Source of the DNA: Thermoflavimicrobium daqui
Lineage (GTDB): Bacteria; Bacillota; Bacilli; Thermoactinomycetales; Thermoactinomycetaceae
Assembly: GCF_003313465.1 (NCBI RefSeq)
Contig: NZ_KZ845682.1
Span: 1 to 38,913 of the forward strand
Direction of reading: 5' to 3'
Length of the DNA: 38,913 bases
Below the pieces are notes generated by a model. It was given only the letters and a program-made list of their open reading frames with translations. It searched no databases and had not been told where the DNA came from. Positions 1-7,897 of the stretch are shown one piece after another. Numbering within the stretch: the stretch's first letter is position 1; each line of letters opens with the position of its first letter. The position numbers and the translations under genes are program-made.

Positions 1-85
1 GTAGATGACGAGGTGGATCGGTCCGAGGTGTAAGCACAGCAATGTGTTTAGCTGACGGATACGAATCGGTCGAGGGCTTAACCTA
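1..85 (+). rRNA. 23S ribosomal RNA, 3' end (partial)
   Basis: The first 85 bases match the very end of bacterial 23S rRNA. They contain the GATGACGAGG-like block followed by CGGTCGAGGGCTTAACC, which in Bacillus closes the molecule and pairs with its 5' end. The gene enters from outside the window, and a 5S gene follows about 95 bases downstream, as in a normal 16S-23S-5S operon. The exact 3' end (83-85) is estimated by similarity. Confidence 0.93.
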
Positions 86-128
86 CTTACTCTCACTCTG
101 ACTTCATTTCCTTTCTAATTTTCAAGGT

Positions 129-175
129 GTGTGATTCACACATCTGAATATTGTCCCAGAATCACAGATTCTGGG
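129..175 (+). other. 23S-5S spacer with two hairpins
   Basis: Two perfect small inverted repeats sit between the rRNA genes: GTGTGA/TCACAC at 129-141 and CCCAGAATC/GATTCTGGG at 155-175, the latter with a 3-nt loop. They probably shape the precursor for RNase cleavage around mature 5S; that role is inference. Confidence 0.5.
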
Positions 176-179
176 AAAC

Positions 180-297
180 GTCTGGTGATTATAGCGAAGG
201 GGTTCCACTCGTTCCCATCCCGAACACGACAGTTAAGCCCTTCAGCGCCGATGGTACTTGGGGTGCAGACCCCTGGGAGAGTAGGTCATTGCCAGGC
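180..297 (+). rRNA. rrf: 5S ribosomal RNA
   Basis: About 117 bases match 5S rRNA. The conserved block TCCCGAACACGACAGTTAAG is present, followed by CAGCGCCGATGGTA and GAGAGTAGG. The 5' TCTGGTGAT pairs with the 3' ATTGCCAGG to close the terminal stem. It is the last gene of the rRNA operon and is followed 8 bases later by a strong terminator. Confidence 0.95.
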
Positions 298-304
298 AAT
301 CTTA

Positions 305-350
305 AAAATACCTTAGTAAAGTCTATAGACTTTACTAAGGTATTTTTTTA
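305..350 (+). terminator. Rho-independent terminator of the rRNA operon
   Basis: A long perfect stem (ATACCTTAGTAAAGTC at 308-323 paired with its complement at 328-343, loop TATA) is followed by a T-run. It lies just after 5S and clearly ends the rRNA transcript. The stem also has an A-run on its left side, so it may work on both strands. Confidence 0.92.
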
Positions 351-644
351 CCTTTACTTTTTATAGATATTTGGGATGGAGATATTTTAAAAAGAAGACA
401 TTTTAAATTAAAGCGATTAAAATTTAGTTATGTCATTTTACTTGAACCTTTAATTAGTAAAGAAATAGAGCTCTTAATAAATAATACTCTTCAATAACTT
501 TTTATACTAAAAAACTTGGATCATTTAGAAGTTATTTATGAGTTGTAAAAATAGACAAGATCACTTTTATGAAAGGAGATTTAATAAAATTCGTTAATTT
601 GCGAAAAACAATTTATAAGTTAAGTTGAAAAATCCGATAGATTG
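351..644. other. Intergenic region, no supported gene
   Basis: A very AT-rich stretch between the rRNA terminator and the first protein gene. One plus-strand frame stays open from about 351 to 496 without a recognisable start or ribosome binding site and matches no family I know. It could be gene debris, but I do not call it. Confidence 0.4.
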
Positions 645-689
645 TTACTAGGGCAAAAGGACAGTACTTCAATCCTTTTGCCCTAGTAA
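645..689 (-). terminator. Hairpin downstream of the 697-1533 gene
   Basis: A 17-bp perfect inverted repeat (645-661 with 673-689) built around CTAGGGCAAAAGGA lies 8 bases beyond the stop of the minus-strand membrane protein. No clear T-run follows on either strand, so it may act as an mRNA 3' stabiliser or a weak terminator. Confidence 0.6.
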
Positions 690-696
690 TATTCAT

Positions 697-1533
697 TTAT
701 GAAACACTGACTTTAGATCGAATTCGCTTAACACGGTAGTAGACGCTAAAGAGGGATAAAATGGCTGTGACAGGAGGTACAAGTAAAATATAAATAAAAA
801 TATATTTCAATTGAATATGATTCAAGATATATCGCCAATCCATTTGCTTCATAGCAATATCAATTATCTTATTGAGTCCATCTTCCAAATAAATAGGAAT
901 TAGCATATAAATACTGTATTGTAAGCAAAAAAGCAGTCCAATGAAGAGATAAGTGATAAAACTTCGCAAAGAAAATGATGACTTTGATTGTATCTTTTTT
1001 GGGTCATCTTTTTCATCAAATAATATATCGACCGAAATGGGAAGAAAAAGAGTGTTAAAGAGAATTAAACAAGAAAATCGAATCCAAACAGACATATTTA
1101 TGATGTCAAAAATGAGTAGTAAAATAAAATTAATAATAAGGATAGCTATGACGAAAATGCATATACCAAACCATTCTAAGCTAAAAAACTTATATATCGA
1201 AGCACCTTTAACTGCTCTGAGTGCATTAGAAACAGAGGTAGAAAAAAGAATGGTGATAGATAGGAGAGAAAGAATCAAAAAGAGAGCCAAAGATCCAAAA
1301 ATCATTAGGAAAATTTTTAGGAAAATTTCAACGATGAGTTTTATAATCATCCAAATAGGTGCTAGTAAAAACGAGAGAAGATCGAAAGGTGAGAAATCAG
1401 GTGTTAGTAGTCCTGCGATGAAATAGATTAACGCATAAAAAAGAGAAAATAGAAGCAAAACGATAATCATAGCTATATAGTTCGTAATTACTAAAGAGAA
1501 TCCATGTTTTTTCAAAATGTGAAAAAAACGCAT
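697..1533 (-). CDS. Multi-pass membrane protein of unknown function
   Basis: This 278-residue protein is dominated by hydrophobic stretches: about six to seven likely transmembrane helices, including residues 15-45, 50-75, 77-100, 120-145, 150-172, 190-215 and 245-265. A basic N-terminus and a charged loop near 175-190 (FDEKDDPKKIQSK) separate two membrane blocks. The ATG at 1533 is preceded by GGAGGG at good spacing, so the start is firm. It lies 50 bases behind the amidohydrolase gene on the same strand and is probably co-transcribed with it. I recognise no family motif. A permease-like or membrane-remodelling role is possible but unsupported. Confidence 0.75.
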   Translation of the reverse strand: MRFFHILKKHGFSLVITNYIAMIIVLLLFSLFYALIYFIAGLLTPDFSPFDLLSFLLAPIWMIIKLIVEIFLKIFLMIFGSLALFLILSLLSITILFSTSVSNALRAVKGASIYKFFSLEWFGICIFVIAILIINFILLLIFDIINMSVWIRFSCLILFNTLFLPISVDILFDEKDDPKKIQSKSSFSLRSFITYLFIGLLFCLQYSIYMLIPIYLEDGLNKIIDIAMKQMDWRYILNHIQLKYIFIYILLVPPVTAILSLFSVYYRVKRIRSKVSVS

Positions 1534-1583
1534 TGAATCCCTCCGCCTTCATTCACAGGCTGTTTATGTCCCACAAAGCCATT

Positions 1584-2816
1584 TTATATATCTTTTAGTA
1601 ACTTCCCACCCACAAATACTTTTTTGATGTTATTCGTATCTAATAAAACTTTTATATTTTCGGCTGGATTTCCTGATACGACAAGAATGTCTGCGTATTT
1701 TCCTACTTCGATCGTTCCAATCTCATCTTCCATATCCATAGCTTTAGCGGCTGTTTTGGTGCTGGCTACGATTGCCTCCATCGGACTAAATCCAAGATCA
1801 TTCACAAATAGATCTAGTTCTAAGGCATTTTCCCCATGAGGAACAGGTGAACAGCCTACAAAATCAGATCCGATAGCCATTTGAACCCCTGCTTCATATG
1901 CTTTTCGCATATTGATCTGATGAATTTCATAAACTTTTTTGGATTTTCTTAATCCGAATTCGGGTACACCATGATTTTTGCCTTCGGTAATAAGTCGATG
2001 TACGATGGAGAGAGTGGGAACTAGAATGGCATCCCTCTTAAGCATTAGCTCGATCCCTTCATCGTCGATGAAGATTCCATGTTCAATCGTTTTAACTCCA
2101 GCGATTAGAGCATTTTTGATCCCTTGTGTACCTTGGGCATGGGAAGCGACAAAAGAGCCAACTGCTTCTGCTTCGTATACAATCGCTTTGATTTCATCAA
2201 TGGTGAATTGAGAAAAACGAGGGTCATCTTTTTCCGATAATACACCTCCTGTAGAGCATATTTTAATGAAATCGGCACCAGATCGGAACTGTTCTCTAGC
2301 TGCTTTTCGGCAATCATCTACGCCATCACAAACCCGATTTTTATTAAACTCTAAAGGAAGCATATGAAGATCACCATGTCCGGCTGTTTGTGTGAGCATT
2401 TTATAAGCGGTTTTTATACGTGGTCCTTGATATAACCCCTCTTGGATCAGCTGTTTGATATAGATAGTAACAGGGCTTCCGACATCTCTTACACTTGTAA
2501 AACCTGCGTTGATCAATTTAGGTAAATCCGTTAAGGCTCGTCCAAGCAGGACTTCATTTGGCTCTAGAAAAGCGACTGCCAAGTTTAGAGAAGTTACACC
2601 AAACAAATGCATATGGGCATCGATTAAACCAGGCATAAGGGTATATTCGCTTGTATCAATCACTTCCACATCCTTTGGAATCGTGAGTTCGCTTAAAGGT
2701 CCTACTTGGCTAATTCGTTCTCCATCTATGATAATACCTGCGCTTTTCAATATAAATCCATTTCCATCAATCAGATTACCGCCTTTTAGAAAAATGGGTT
2801 TATGCACTTGAAACAT
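1584..2816 (-). CDS. Metal-dependent amidohydrolase (imidazolonepropionase/prolidase-like)
   Basis: This 410-residue cytoplasmic TIM-barrel hydrolase belongs to the amidohydrolase superfamily and acts on C-N or ester bonds of small substrates. The binuclear metal set is complete: HxH in LIDAHMHLFG (H68, H70), the probable carbamylated lysine in FIKICSTGG (K185), H226 in ASHAQG, H246 in TIEHG and D318 in AIGSDF. The N-terminal beta-sandwich piece (residues 1-60) and C-terminal GKYADILV segment are also typical. The closest named group is the Xaa-Pro dipeptidase/imidazolonepropionase-like set; the substrate cannot be told. The ATG at 2816 sits almost on its AAAGG ribosome binding site, so the GTG at 2807 is a possible alternative start. 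The next gene follows after 50 bases. Confidence 0.9.
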   Translation of the reverse strand: MFQVHKPIFLKGGNLIDGNGFILKSAGIIIDGERISQVGPLSELTIPKDVEVIDTSEYTLMPGLIDAHMHLFGVTSLNLAVAFLEPNEVLLGRALTDLPKLINAGFTSVRDVGSPVTIYIKQLIQEGLYQGPRIKTAYKMLTQTAGHGDLHMLPLEFNKNRVCDGVDDCRKAAREQFRSGADFIKICSTGGVLSEKDDPRFSQFTIDEIKAIVYEAEAVGSFVASHAQGTQGIKNALIAGVKTIEHGIFIDDEGIELMLKRDAILVPTLSIVHRLITEGKNHGVPEFGLRKSKKVYEIHQINMRKAYEAGVQMAIGSDFVGCSPVPHGENALELDLFVNDLGFSPMEAIVASTKTAAKAMDMEDEIGTIEVGKYADILVVSGNPAENIKVLLDTNNIKKVFVGGKLLKDI

Positions 2817-2845
2817 CCTTTTTTTGACTATTTTATATATATAGA

Positions 2846-2874
2846 ATAATATTATAAACTATGGTTATTTGCAA
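2846..2874 (-). promoter_or_regulatory. Probable sigma-A promoter of the amidohydrolase gene
   Basis: Reading the minus strand, TTGCAA (2869-2874) and TATTAT (2846-2851) are separated by exactly 17 bases, about 30 bases before the start codon. Both hexamers are close to consensus. The region is very AT-rich, so chance matches are possible. Confidence 0.5.
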
Positions 2875-2929
2875 TGGAATGTTATAACGCAACAAAATAA
2901 ATCACCATTTTAGAACTTTTATCAATAAG

Positions 2930-2963
2930 CAAAATAAGACTCCCATATTGGAGTCTTATTTTG
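2930..2963 (-). terminator. Terminator of the GntR/ABC transporter operon
   Basis: A 14-bp stem, CAAAATAAGACTCC with its complement, has a six-base loop and ends in a U-rich arm on the minus strand. It lies 8 bases after the permease stop codon and closes the three-gene operon. Confidence 0.85.
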
Positions 2964-2971
2964 TTAAAATA

Positions 2972-4114
2972 TTAGTTTGTGGCGGAACGGATAAATCTCG
3001 GAAAACAAATGAGCGCGATGATCAGGCCAACTAATCCATAAGCTATTAGTATCATTAAGCTTATCCAAATATCACTGATATCTGCACCACGCAGCATCAC
3101 ATCTTGAAACCCTTGTTGTGCCCAATATTGTGGAGTAAATTTACCAATCATCTGTGCAAAGGATGGAAGTAACTCGATCGGCATCCAAAGTCCAGCCACC
3201 ATGGCAGTCCCCATTGAAAATAATTGGGCGAGAACTACTCCTTGGTTTTCTCCACTAATTAGGAAAGTAACTGCTAGACCGATTCCAGTTCCACATAAGC
3301 TTAAACAGAGAACCAAAAGCATGATCGCTAGAACATTACCTAATTTTAAATCATAGACAAAATAACCGAAGGAGATGAGTGTTGTACATTGAACAAGGAC
3401 GGCAATCACAAATGGTATCCACATTCCTAGTAAGTAATGGATGGGATTGATCGCCGTACTCTGAAGTCGGGCGATCATACCTGAATCCTTTTCTTTAAAA
3501 AAGCGCTGTATCATATTGATCATGATAAAGAAGACAAACATCACTGTGAATCCAGGAATAACTTGAGTAATGATATCCACTTTGGTACTATGTTGACTTA
3601 TCTCTTTGATAGAAATAGGAGATTGAAGGGTTTTAGTCACCTCTGCTTTGGTTTTTCCCATAGCCAACAGACTATCCTGTAATTTGATTTCACGATATTG
3701 GCTGCTCATATTTTGCAGAATGGCTCGAATCGAGGCTACTGTTTGATCTGAAGTGACATCACGATAGAGAAGAATTTGGGTATGAATCCCTGATTTCATC
3801 TTTTTCTCGAATCCACGAGGAATAACAACGAGTGATGAAAGTTTCCCATTTTTAATATCTTGGACTTGTTCTTCCATAGGCTTTGATGTTTCTTCTTGTA
3901 GTTTGAATCCCTTCATTTTTTCTATTTGTTTTATAAATGTCTTGGATAGAGCAGAACGATCTTGATCCAGATAATGAATAGTTAAGGTTTGATCGCTATT
4001 TCCAAAAATAGAAGCAAATAACACGATGAAAATGATGGGTAAACCGATTAACCAAAAAAATGTTCCTTTTTCTTTAAACATAATTTTTAATTCCTTACGA
4101 ATCAATGTTCTCAT
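2972..4114 (-). CDS. ABC-2 type transporter permease
   Basis: A 380-residue membrane subunit of an ABC exporter. The pattern is classic ABC-2: a short cytoplasmic N-terminus (MRTLIRKELKIMFKEKG), one helix at about 18-38, a large extracellular domain (about 45-170), then five C-terminal helices from about residue 175. GFTVMFVFF, LGMWIPF and the WMPIELLPSF-type loop are typical of this fold. A longer TTG frame begins at 4135, but that TTG is part of the AAGAAGGGA ribosome binding site serving ATG 4114, so I use 4114. It is the last gene of the operon with the ATPase at 4294, 179 bases upstream. The cargo (drug, lipid or peptide) is not evident. Confidence 0.9.
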   Translation of the reverse strand: MRTLIRKELKIMFKEKGTFFWLIGLPIIFIVLFASIFGNSDQTLTIHYLDQDRSALSKTFIKQIEKMKGFKLQEETSKPMEEQVQDIKNGKLSSLVVIPRGFEKKMKSGIHTQILLYRDVTSDQTVASIRAILQNMSSQYREIKLQDSLLAMGKTKAEVTKTLQSPISIKEISQHSTKVDIITQVIPGFTVMFVFFIMINMIQRFFKEKDSGMIARLQSTAINPIHYLLGMWIPFVIAVLVQCTTLISFGYFVYDLKLGNVLAIMLLVLCLSLCGTGIGLAVTFLISGENQGVVLAQLFSMGTAMVAGLWMPIELLPSFAQMIGKFTPQYWAQQGFQDVMLRGADISDIWISLMILIAYGLVGLIIALICFPRFIRSATN

Positions 4115-4293
4115 AGCTAATCCCTTCTTTATCAATGTAATTAATGGTGTTTCTAGTTTCGATCCAGAAGAACTAGTAGGGTCTCTTCGATGAAAAAATC
4201 TCCAATGAATGTATTTTTTGGCTTAATCACATAACTAAGAAGAAATTTATCAATATTCCCTATATATTCCGCACATAAAATAATCGGAATAAT

Positions 4294-5214
4294 CTAATCG
4301 CGCAACTTTGTACCTGTTAGAGATAAAAATACATTTTCGAGTGAAGGTCGGATCATTTCGAGTCTTTTTAAATGCCAGTTATTTCTGGATGCTAAGTGGA
4401 GAATTTTGGCCATGGTTTCAGTAATCGTATCTGTTTCTAAGACCCAACCTTGGCCTTCTTCATAAATTTTTGTAACGTTATTTAATTGAGGTATCCCAGA
4501 TAAACCTTCAGCCTCGATATAGACAGCCTTTTGACTATACTTTTCAAGTAATTCATTTAAAGGACCTTGTGTAATGACATTTCCGTGATCGATGATGGCA
4601 ATGTCGTTACATAATGCCTCTACTTCTTCCATGTAGTGGGTGGAATAGATAATGGTCATCCCTTCTTTAATGAGAGAGCGAATCATCTGAAAGATATGGT
4701 TTCTCGATTGCGGATCAATCCCTACAGTAGGCTCATCAAGAATCAGTAACTTAGGGCGGTGTAAAAGTGCTGCTGCGATATTGATTCGTCGCTTCATTCC
4801 ACCAGAAAAAGTTTTTATCGCATCTTTGGCACGATCACTTAAACCTGTTTGTTCCAAAGCTTCAGCAATTCGTTGTTTCAATGGTTGACCATACACACCG
4901 TACATCTCACCAAAAAAAACTAGATTATCATAGGCGCTTAACTGTTCATATAATGTAATGGATTGAGGAACATAGCCGATCTGATGTAGGATCGCTTTGG
5001 ATTGTTTTTTTATATCCTTTCCGAATATATGGATATTTCCTCCATCAGCCTGAATAATTCCTGTAAGAATCTTCATCGTTGTCGATTTGCCAGCCCCATT
5101 CGGGCCGAGCAAACCGAAGCATGTTCCTTGACTCACAGTGAAGGAGACGTTCTGTAAAGCTTTTTTCTCTCCATATGTTTTCTCTAAACGGTCTACTTTT
5201 AAAATGGTTCCCAT
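4294..5214 (-). CDS. ABC transporter ATP-binding protein
   Basis: This 306-residue nucleotide-binding subunit powers the ABC-2 permease encoded next. Walker A is GPNGAGKST (37-45), the Q-loop is at Q84 (YVPQS), the signature is FSGGM (136-140), Walker B is LLILDEPTVGID (157-168) with catalytic E161, and the switch histidine is in STHYMEE (H193). The C-terminal about 80 residues form the extension common to multidrug and Nat-type exporters. The start is fixed by AAGGAGG at good spacing before ATG 5214. It follows the GntR gene by 88 bases and is presumably under its control. Confidence 0.95.
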   Translation of the reverse strand: MGTILKVDRLEKTYGEKKALQNVSFTVSQGTCFGLLGPNGAGKSTTMKILTGIIQADGGNIHIFGKDIKKQSKAILHQIGYVPQSITLYEQLSAYDNLVFFGEMYGVYGQPLKQRIAEALEQTGLSDRAKDAIKTFSGGMKRRINIAAALLHRPKLLILDEPTVGIDPQSRNHIFQMIRSLIKEGMTIIYSTHYMEEVEALCNDIAIIDHGNVITQGPLNELLEKYSQKAVYIEAEGLSGIPQLNNVTKIYEEGQGWVLETDTITETMAKILHLASRNNWHLKRLEMIRPSLENVFLSLTGTKLRD

Positions 5215-5302
5215 GATTTGAATTCCTCCTTGATGTCAAATCATAAACTGGTTTTTGATTTTGTGTTAGATTTCAAAAATGTTTCGAATGGGTTGTACTG
5301 AT

Positions 5303-5695
5303 TCATTTTCCTTCCCTTTTTGCCTTGCATACATACTCTTCAACATCTGCCCATGAAAAACCAAGACCTTCAATATTTTCAAGGAACTCATCAATATATT
5401 GTTCCAATAGCTTGGTTTTAAATTTTTTAACATATTCATCAGAGGCAGTAATAAATGTTCCTTGACCCCTGCGCTTTTCCGTTAGGCCAGCTCGTTCTAA
5501 TTCTCGATAGGCTCTCATTACTGTATTGGGATTGATCTTTAACTCATGAGCCATTTGTCGAACGGAGGGAATCTTTTCTCCCAATTGAATCTCCCCTTTG
5601 GCAATGGCATTACGTATCTGATCTAAGATCTGTTCATAAATTGGTTGACTAAAGTCAATCCGCAGCCGGATAGAGCCAACCTTGTGTTCTTTCAT
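5303..5695 (-). CDS. GntR-family repressor, YtrA subfamily
   Basis: A 130-residue regulator with an N-terminal winged helix (QPIYEQILDQIRNAIAKGEI, then the IPSVRQMAHELKINPNTVMRAY recognition region, about 14-70) and only a short helical tail of about 55 residues. This layout is the YtrA subfamily, whose members repress their own ABC-transporter operons and often respond to cell-envelope stress. The frame extends to a TTG at 5713, but GGAGG at 5703-5707 points to ATG 5695. It heads the operon with the ABC ATPase and permease. The promoter immediately upstream carries a perfect inverted repeat that is the likely operator. Confidence 0.92.
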   Translation of the reverse strand: MKEHKVGSIRLRIDFSQPIYEQILDQIRNAIAKGEIQLGEKIPSVRQMAHELKINPNTVMRAYRELERAGLTEKRRGQGTFITASDEYVKKFKTKLLEQYIDEFLENIEGLGFSWADVEEYVCKAKREGK

Positions 5696-5734
5696 AAGCA
5701 TTCCTCCAATCAAGAGGACTTTGTATATTATGTT

Positions 5735-5770
5735 TTAAGTGTATTATATCACTTAATACACTTAATGCAA
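5735..5770 (-). promoter_or_regulatory. Promoter and probable GntR/YtrA operator
   Basis: On the minus strand, TTGCAT (5765-5770) and TATAAT (5743-5748) lie 16 bases apart and form a good sigma-A promoter. It is covered by a perfect 12-bp inverted repeat, TTAAGTGTATTA (5735-5746) and TAATACACTTAA (5754-5765), with a 7-base centre. Protein bound there would block the -10 and spacer, consistent with autorepression by the GntR protein 40 bases downstream. That the GntR protein binds it is inference. Confidence 0.8.
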
Positions 5771-6014
5771 GAAGAAAATGATATTAAATAAAAATGGACT
5801 AGTCATATTATGATCGTAATCCTTATCTACTAAAGCTAAAAATCTAAATCATTCCTAGATTGATACCGAGAATCGTTTTTGTGTAAGGAATGACTTTTTC
5901 CAAAGAGACAATGCCTCTATAAGTGTAATCCTTAAGAAATTTTATGAAAGGATCAAAGATAGGGGAGTGAATAGGAAAGCAATTTGATTGACATAGAGAA
6001 TGTCATCTAAGCTA
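5771..6014. other. Intergenic region holding a dispersed repeat copy
   Basis: No coding frame is supported between the GntR promoter and the permease terminator. The only feature I see is a repeat copy at 5844-5899 that recurs at 29075-29127. Confidence 0.5.
5844..5899. repeat. Dispersed repeat, copy A
   Basis: This segment (CTAAATCATTCCTAGATTGA, a short divergent centre, then CGTTTTTGTGTAAGGAATGAC) aligns with 29075-29127 at roughly 80% identity by eye. The core TCATTCCTAGA also occurs at 38612-38622. It lies in non-coding DNA; the origin is unknown. Confidence 0.6.
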
Positions 6015-6048
6015 AATAAAAAGAGTCTAGCATATGATTGCTAGACTC
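6015..6048 (-). terminator. Terminator of the amino-acid permease gene
   Basis: A perfect 10-bp stem GAGTCTAGCA/TGCTAGACTC (6023-6032 with 6039-6048) is followed on the minus strand by TTTTTATTT, 15 bases beyond the permease stop codon. Confidence 0.88.
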
Positions 6049-6063
6049 CATCGTTCTTAAGAT

Positions 6064-7449
6064 TTATCCTGTTTTTTCTTTGGAAGATGTCTCTGTCTTC
6101 TTATTTTTATTTTTAGTATATAAATAGCCCACCGTTAAGATCGCGAACCAGATTGGAGCCACATATAAAGCAACACGAGTATCTTTGTCCATACCTAACA
6201 TGACCACGATCAGTCCGAGGAATAAAAGAACAATCCAGTTGGTAACAGGTGCACCAGGTAATCGATAAGATACTTCTGGTAATCCTTTTTCTTTAACTGC
6301 TTTTCGGTATTTCATGTGGGCAAACACAATCATACCCCATGTCCAAATACTCCCGATCAAAGCTGTACTTGTGACGTAGACAAAAGCTTTCTCTGGTACT
6401 AGGTAGTTCAAAACAACTCCAATTAATAACGCAATGCTGGATACAGTTAAGCCGAAAGAAGGAACTTGACGTTTATTTAACTTAGCAAAAGCAGCTGGTG
6501 CTTGTTTGGATTCCCCTAAGGAGTGTAACATCCGTCCAGTACTAAAGACACCACTATTACAGGAAGACAGTGCTGCAGTAAGAACAACAAAGTTAATAAT
6601 ATCCGCAGCATAAGGGATACCGATCTTTTCAAATGTCACAACAAAAGGACTTTGTGTTGGGTCTAATTGGTTCCAAGCATAGATTGACATGATAATAAAC
6701 AAAGCACCGACATAGAAAATCATAATCCGCCAGAGAACTTTATTAATAGCTGAAGGGATCGATTTTTGTGGATCTTGGGCCTCCCCTGCTGTAACCCCTA
6801 CAAGTTCTACCCCTTGGAAGGCGAAAGCAACCATTTGTAGTGAAAGTAACATCCCCATAAAACCTTTAGGGAATAATCCACCATGTGCCCAGATATTTGA
6901 AATTCCTGTTGGTTTAATGTTGCCTAGACCGAATGCAATAATAACCAGTCCAATGGCAATCAGGGCAATAATGGTCACAACTTTAATTAAGGCAAACCAG
7001 AATTCAAACTCTCCAAAAAGTTTCACAGCGATGAGGTTAATAACATAAACAAAAATCAAAGCCATGAGTGCGGGAATCCATGGTGGCAGGTGTGGAAACC
7101 ATTTCGTCATATATTGACCGACTGCTGTAATTTCAGCCATTCCAGTTACAATCCACATAAACCAATAGCTCCAACCAGTAAAGAATCCAGCCCAAGGACC
7201 AACGAATTCTTCAGCATACTTACTAAAAGATCCAGAAACAGGGCGGTATAGGATAAGCTCTCCTAAAGCACGCATGATAAAAAAGATGATTATACCAGCA
7301 AGTGCATAGGAGATCATGATAGAAGGACCTGCTACTTGAATAGACTTAGCTGAGCCTAAGAATAGTCCAACACCGATAGCTCCACCAATAGCGATTAATT
7401 GAATGTGTCTGTCTTTTAAGTCTCTTTTTAGGTTATTCTGTTGACTCAA
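6064..7449 (-). CDS. APC-family amino-acid permease (CycA/AapA-like)
   Basis: A 461-residue inner-membrane amino-acid/proton symporter of the AAT branch of the APC superfamily, with twelve predicted helices. The hallmark first helix GGAIGVGLFLGSAK, the GPSIMISYALAG segment and VELVGVTAGEAQDP all match the family. Alignment from memory is closest to the D-serine/D-alanine/glycine permease CycA and its Bacillus homologue AapA, sharing RHIQLIAIGGAIG, MFGE-like LFGEFEFWFA and NSGVFSTGRML; the substrate is inference. The start is a TTG at 7449 preceded by AAGGAGGG. Upstream is a sigma-A promoter overlapped by a CcpA cre site, suggesting repression on preferred carbon sources. The gene is monocistronic, with its own terminator. 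Confidence 0.92.
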   Translation of the reverse strand: MSQQNNLKRDLKDRHIQLIAIGGAIGVGLFLGSAKSIQVAGPSIMISYALAGIIIFFIMRALGELILYRPVSGSFSKYAEEFVGPWAGFFTGWSYWFMWIVTGMAEITAVGQYMTKWFPHLPPWIPALMALIFVYVINLIAVKLFGEFEFWFALIKVVTIIALIAIGLVIIAFGLGNIKPTGISNIWAHGGLFPKGFMGMLLSLQMVAFAFQGVELVGVTAGEAQDPQKSIPSAINKVLWRIMIFYVGALFIIMSIYAWNQLDPTQSPFVVTFEKIGIPYAADIINFVVLTAALSSCNSGVFSTGRMLHSLGESKQAPAAFAKLNKRQVPSFGLTVSSIALLIGVVLNYLVPEKAFVYVTSTALIGSIWTWGMIVFAHMKYRKAVKEKGLPEVSYRLPGAPVTNWIVLLFLGLIVVMLGMDKDTRVALYVAPIWFAILTVGYLYTKNKNKKTETSSKEKTG

Positions 7450-7524
7450 TGTTTACCCTCCTTCTAGTTAAAGCTTATTTTATTAAATAAAAATATGAAA
7501 ATATACGTAAATTTATTTAATGAA

Positions 7525-7553
7525 ATTATACAATAAGATGAAAGCGTTCACAA
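7525..7553 (-). promoter_or_regulatory. Sigma-A promoter with overlapping cre (CcpA) site
   Basis: Reading the minus strand, TTGTGA (7548-7553) and TATAAT (7525-7530) are 17 bases apart. The 14-mer TGAAAGCGTTCACA (7539-7552) matches the cre consensus TGWAANCGNTNWCA at every position and covers the -35 box. This suggests catabolite repression of the permease at 6064-7449. The match is seen in the sequence; CcpA binding is inferred. Confidence 0.8.
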
Positions 7554-7777
7554 GAAGCAATGTTTTTGAGTAAATATTTAATTATTTCATGAATATTGTT
7601 AATTAATATCTTTGCTTGGGGTGATATGTAAGCCACTTAAGGTTAAAGTGTATCGTAGTTGTGATGAGGATATGGTTTTTAACTCAAAAAAGAGAAATAA
7701 ATTAATTTTAGGATTAGAGAATAATGTCAAGGGAATATAAATGATAGAGAGACTGTAAAATTATAAGCTCCTTTATT
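7554..7777. other. Intergenic region, nothing recognised
   Basis: AT-rich DNA between two divergent genes. I see no coding frame, RNA gene or repeat in it. Confidence 0.4.
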
Positions 7778-7839
7778 AGTAGGAATGTTGAAATACACTG
7801 TCCTATCGGTGGAGCTGTTTTATCAGCTAATGTCCTACT
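7778..7839 (+). promoter_or_regulatory. Possible structured leader upstream of 7898
   Basis: An outer stem AGTAGGA/TCCTACT (7778-7784 with 7833-7839) encloses a hairpin AGCTG-TTTTAT-CAGCT (7813-7828). It ends 59 bases before the GTG start of the unknown gene. It matches no riboswitch I know and could equally be a chance fold. Confidence 0.3.
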
Positions 7840-7897
7840 GTGAAGATTTTGATCTTGGAGTATACAGGTATTGTATTACTTTAAGGAGGGAGCATTT

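Noticed and set aside
351-496. Plus-strand open frame of about 48 codons after the rRNA terminator
   Set aside because: No start codon with a ribosome binding site, and no family resemblance; AT-rich DNA easily gives such frames.
953-1426. 157-codon plus-strand frame
   Set aside because: It is the reverse complement of the hydrophobic membrane-protein gene 697-1533, is rich in Lys/Arg/Ile as expected for such a shadow, and has no ribosome binding site.
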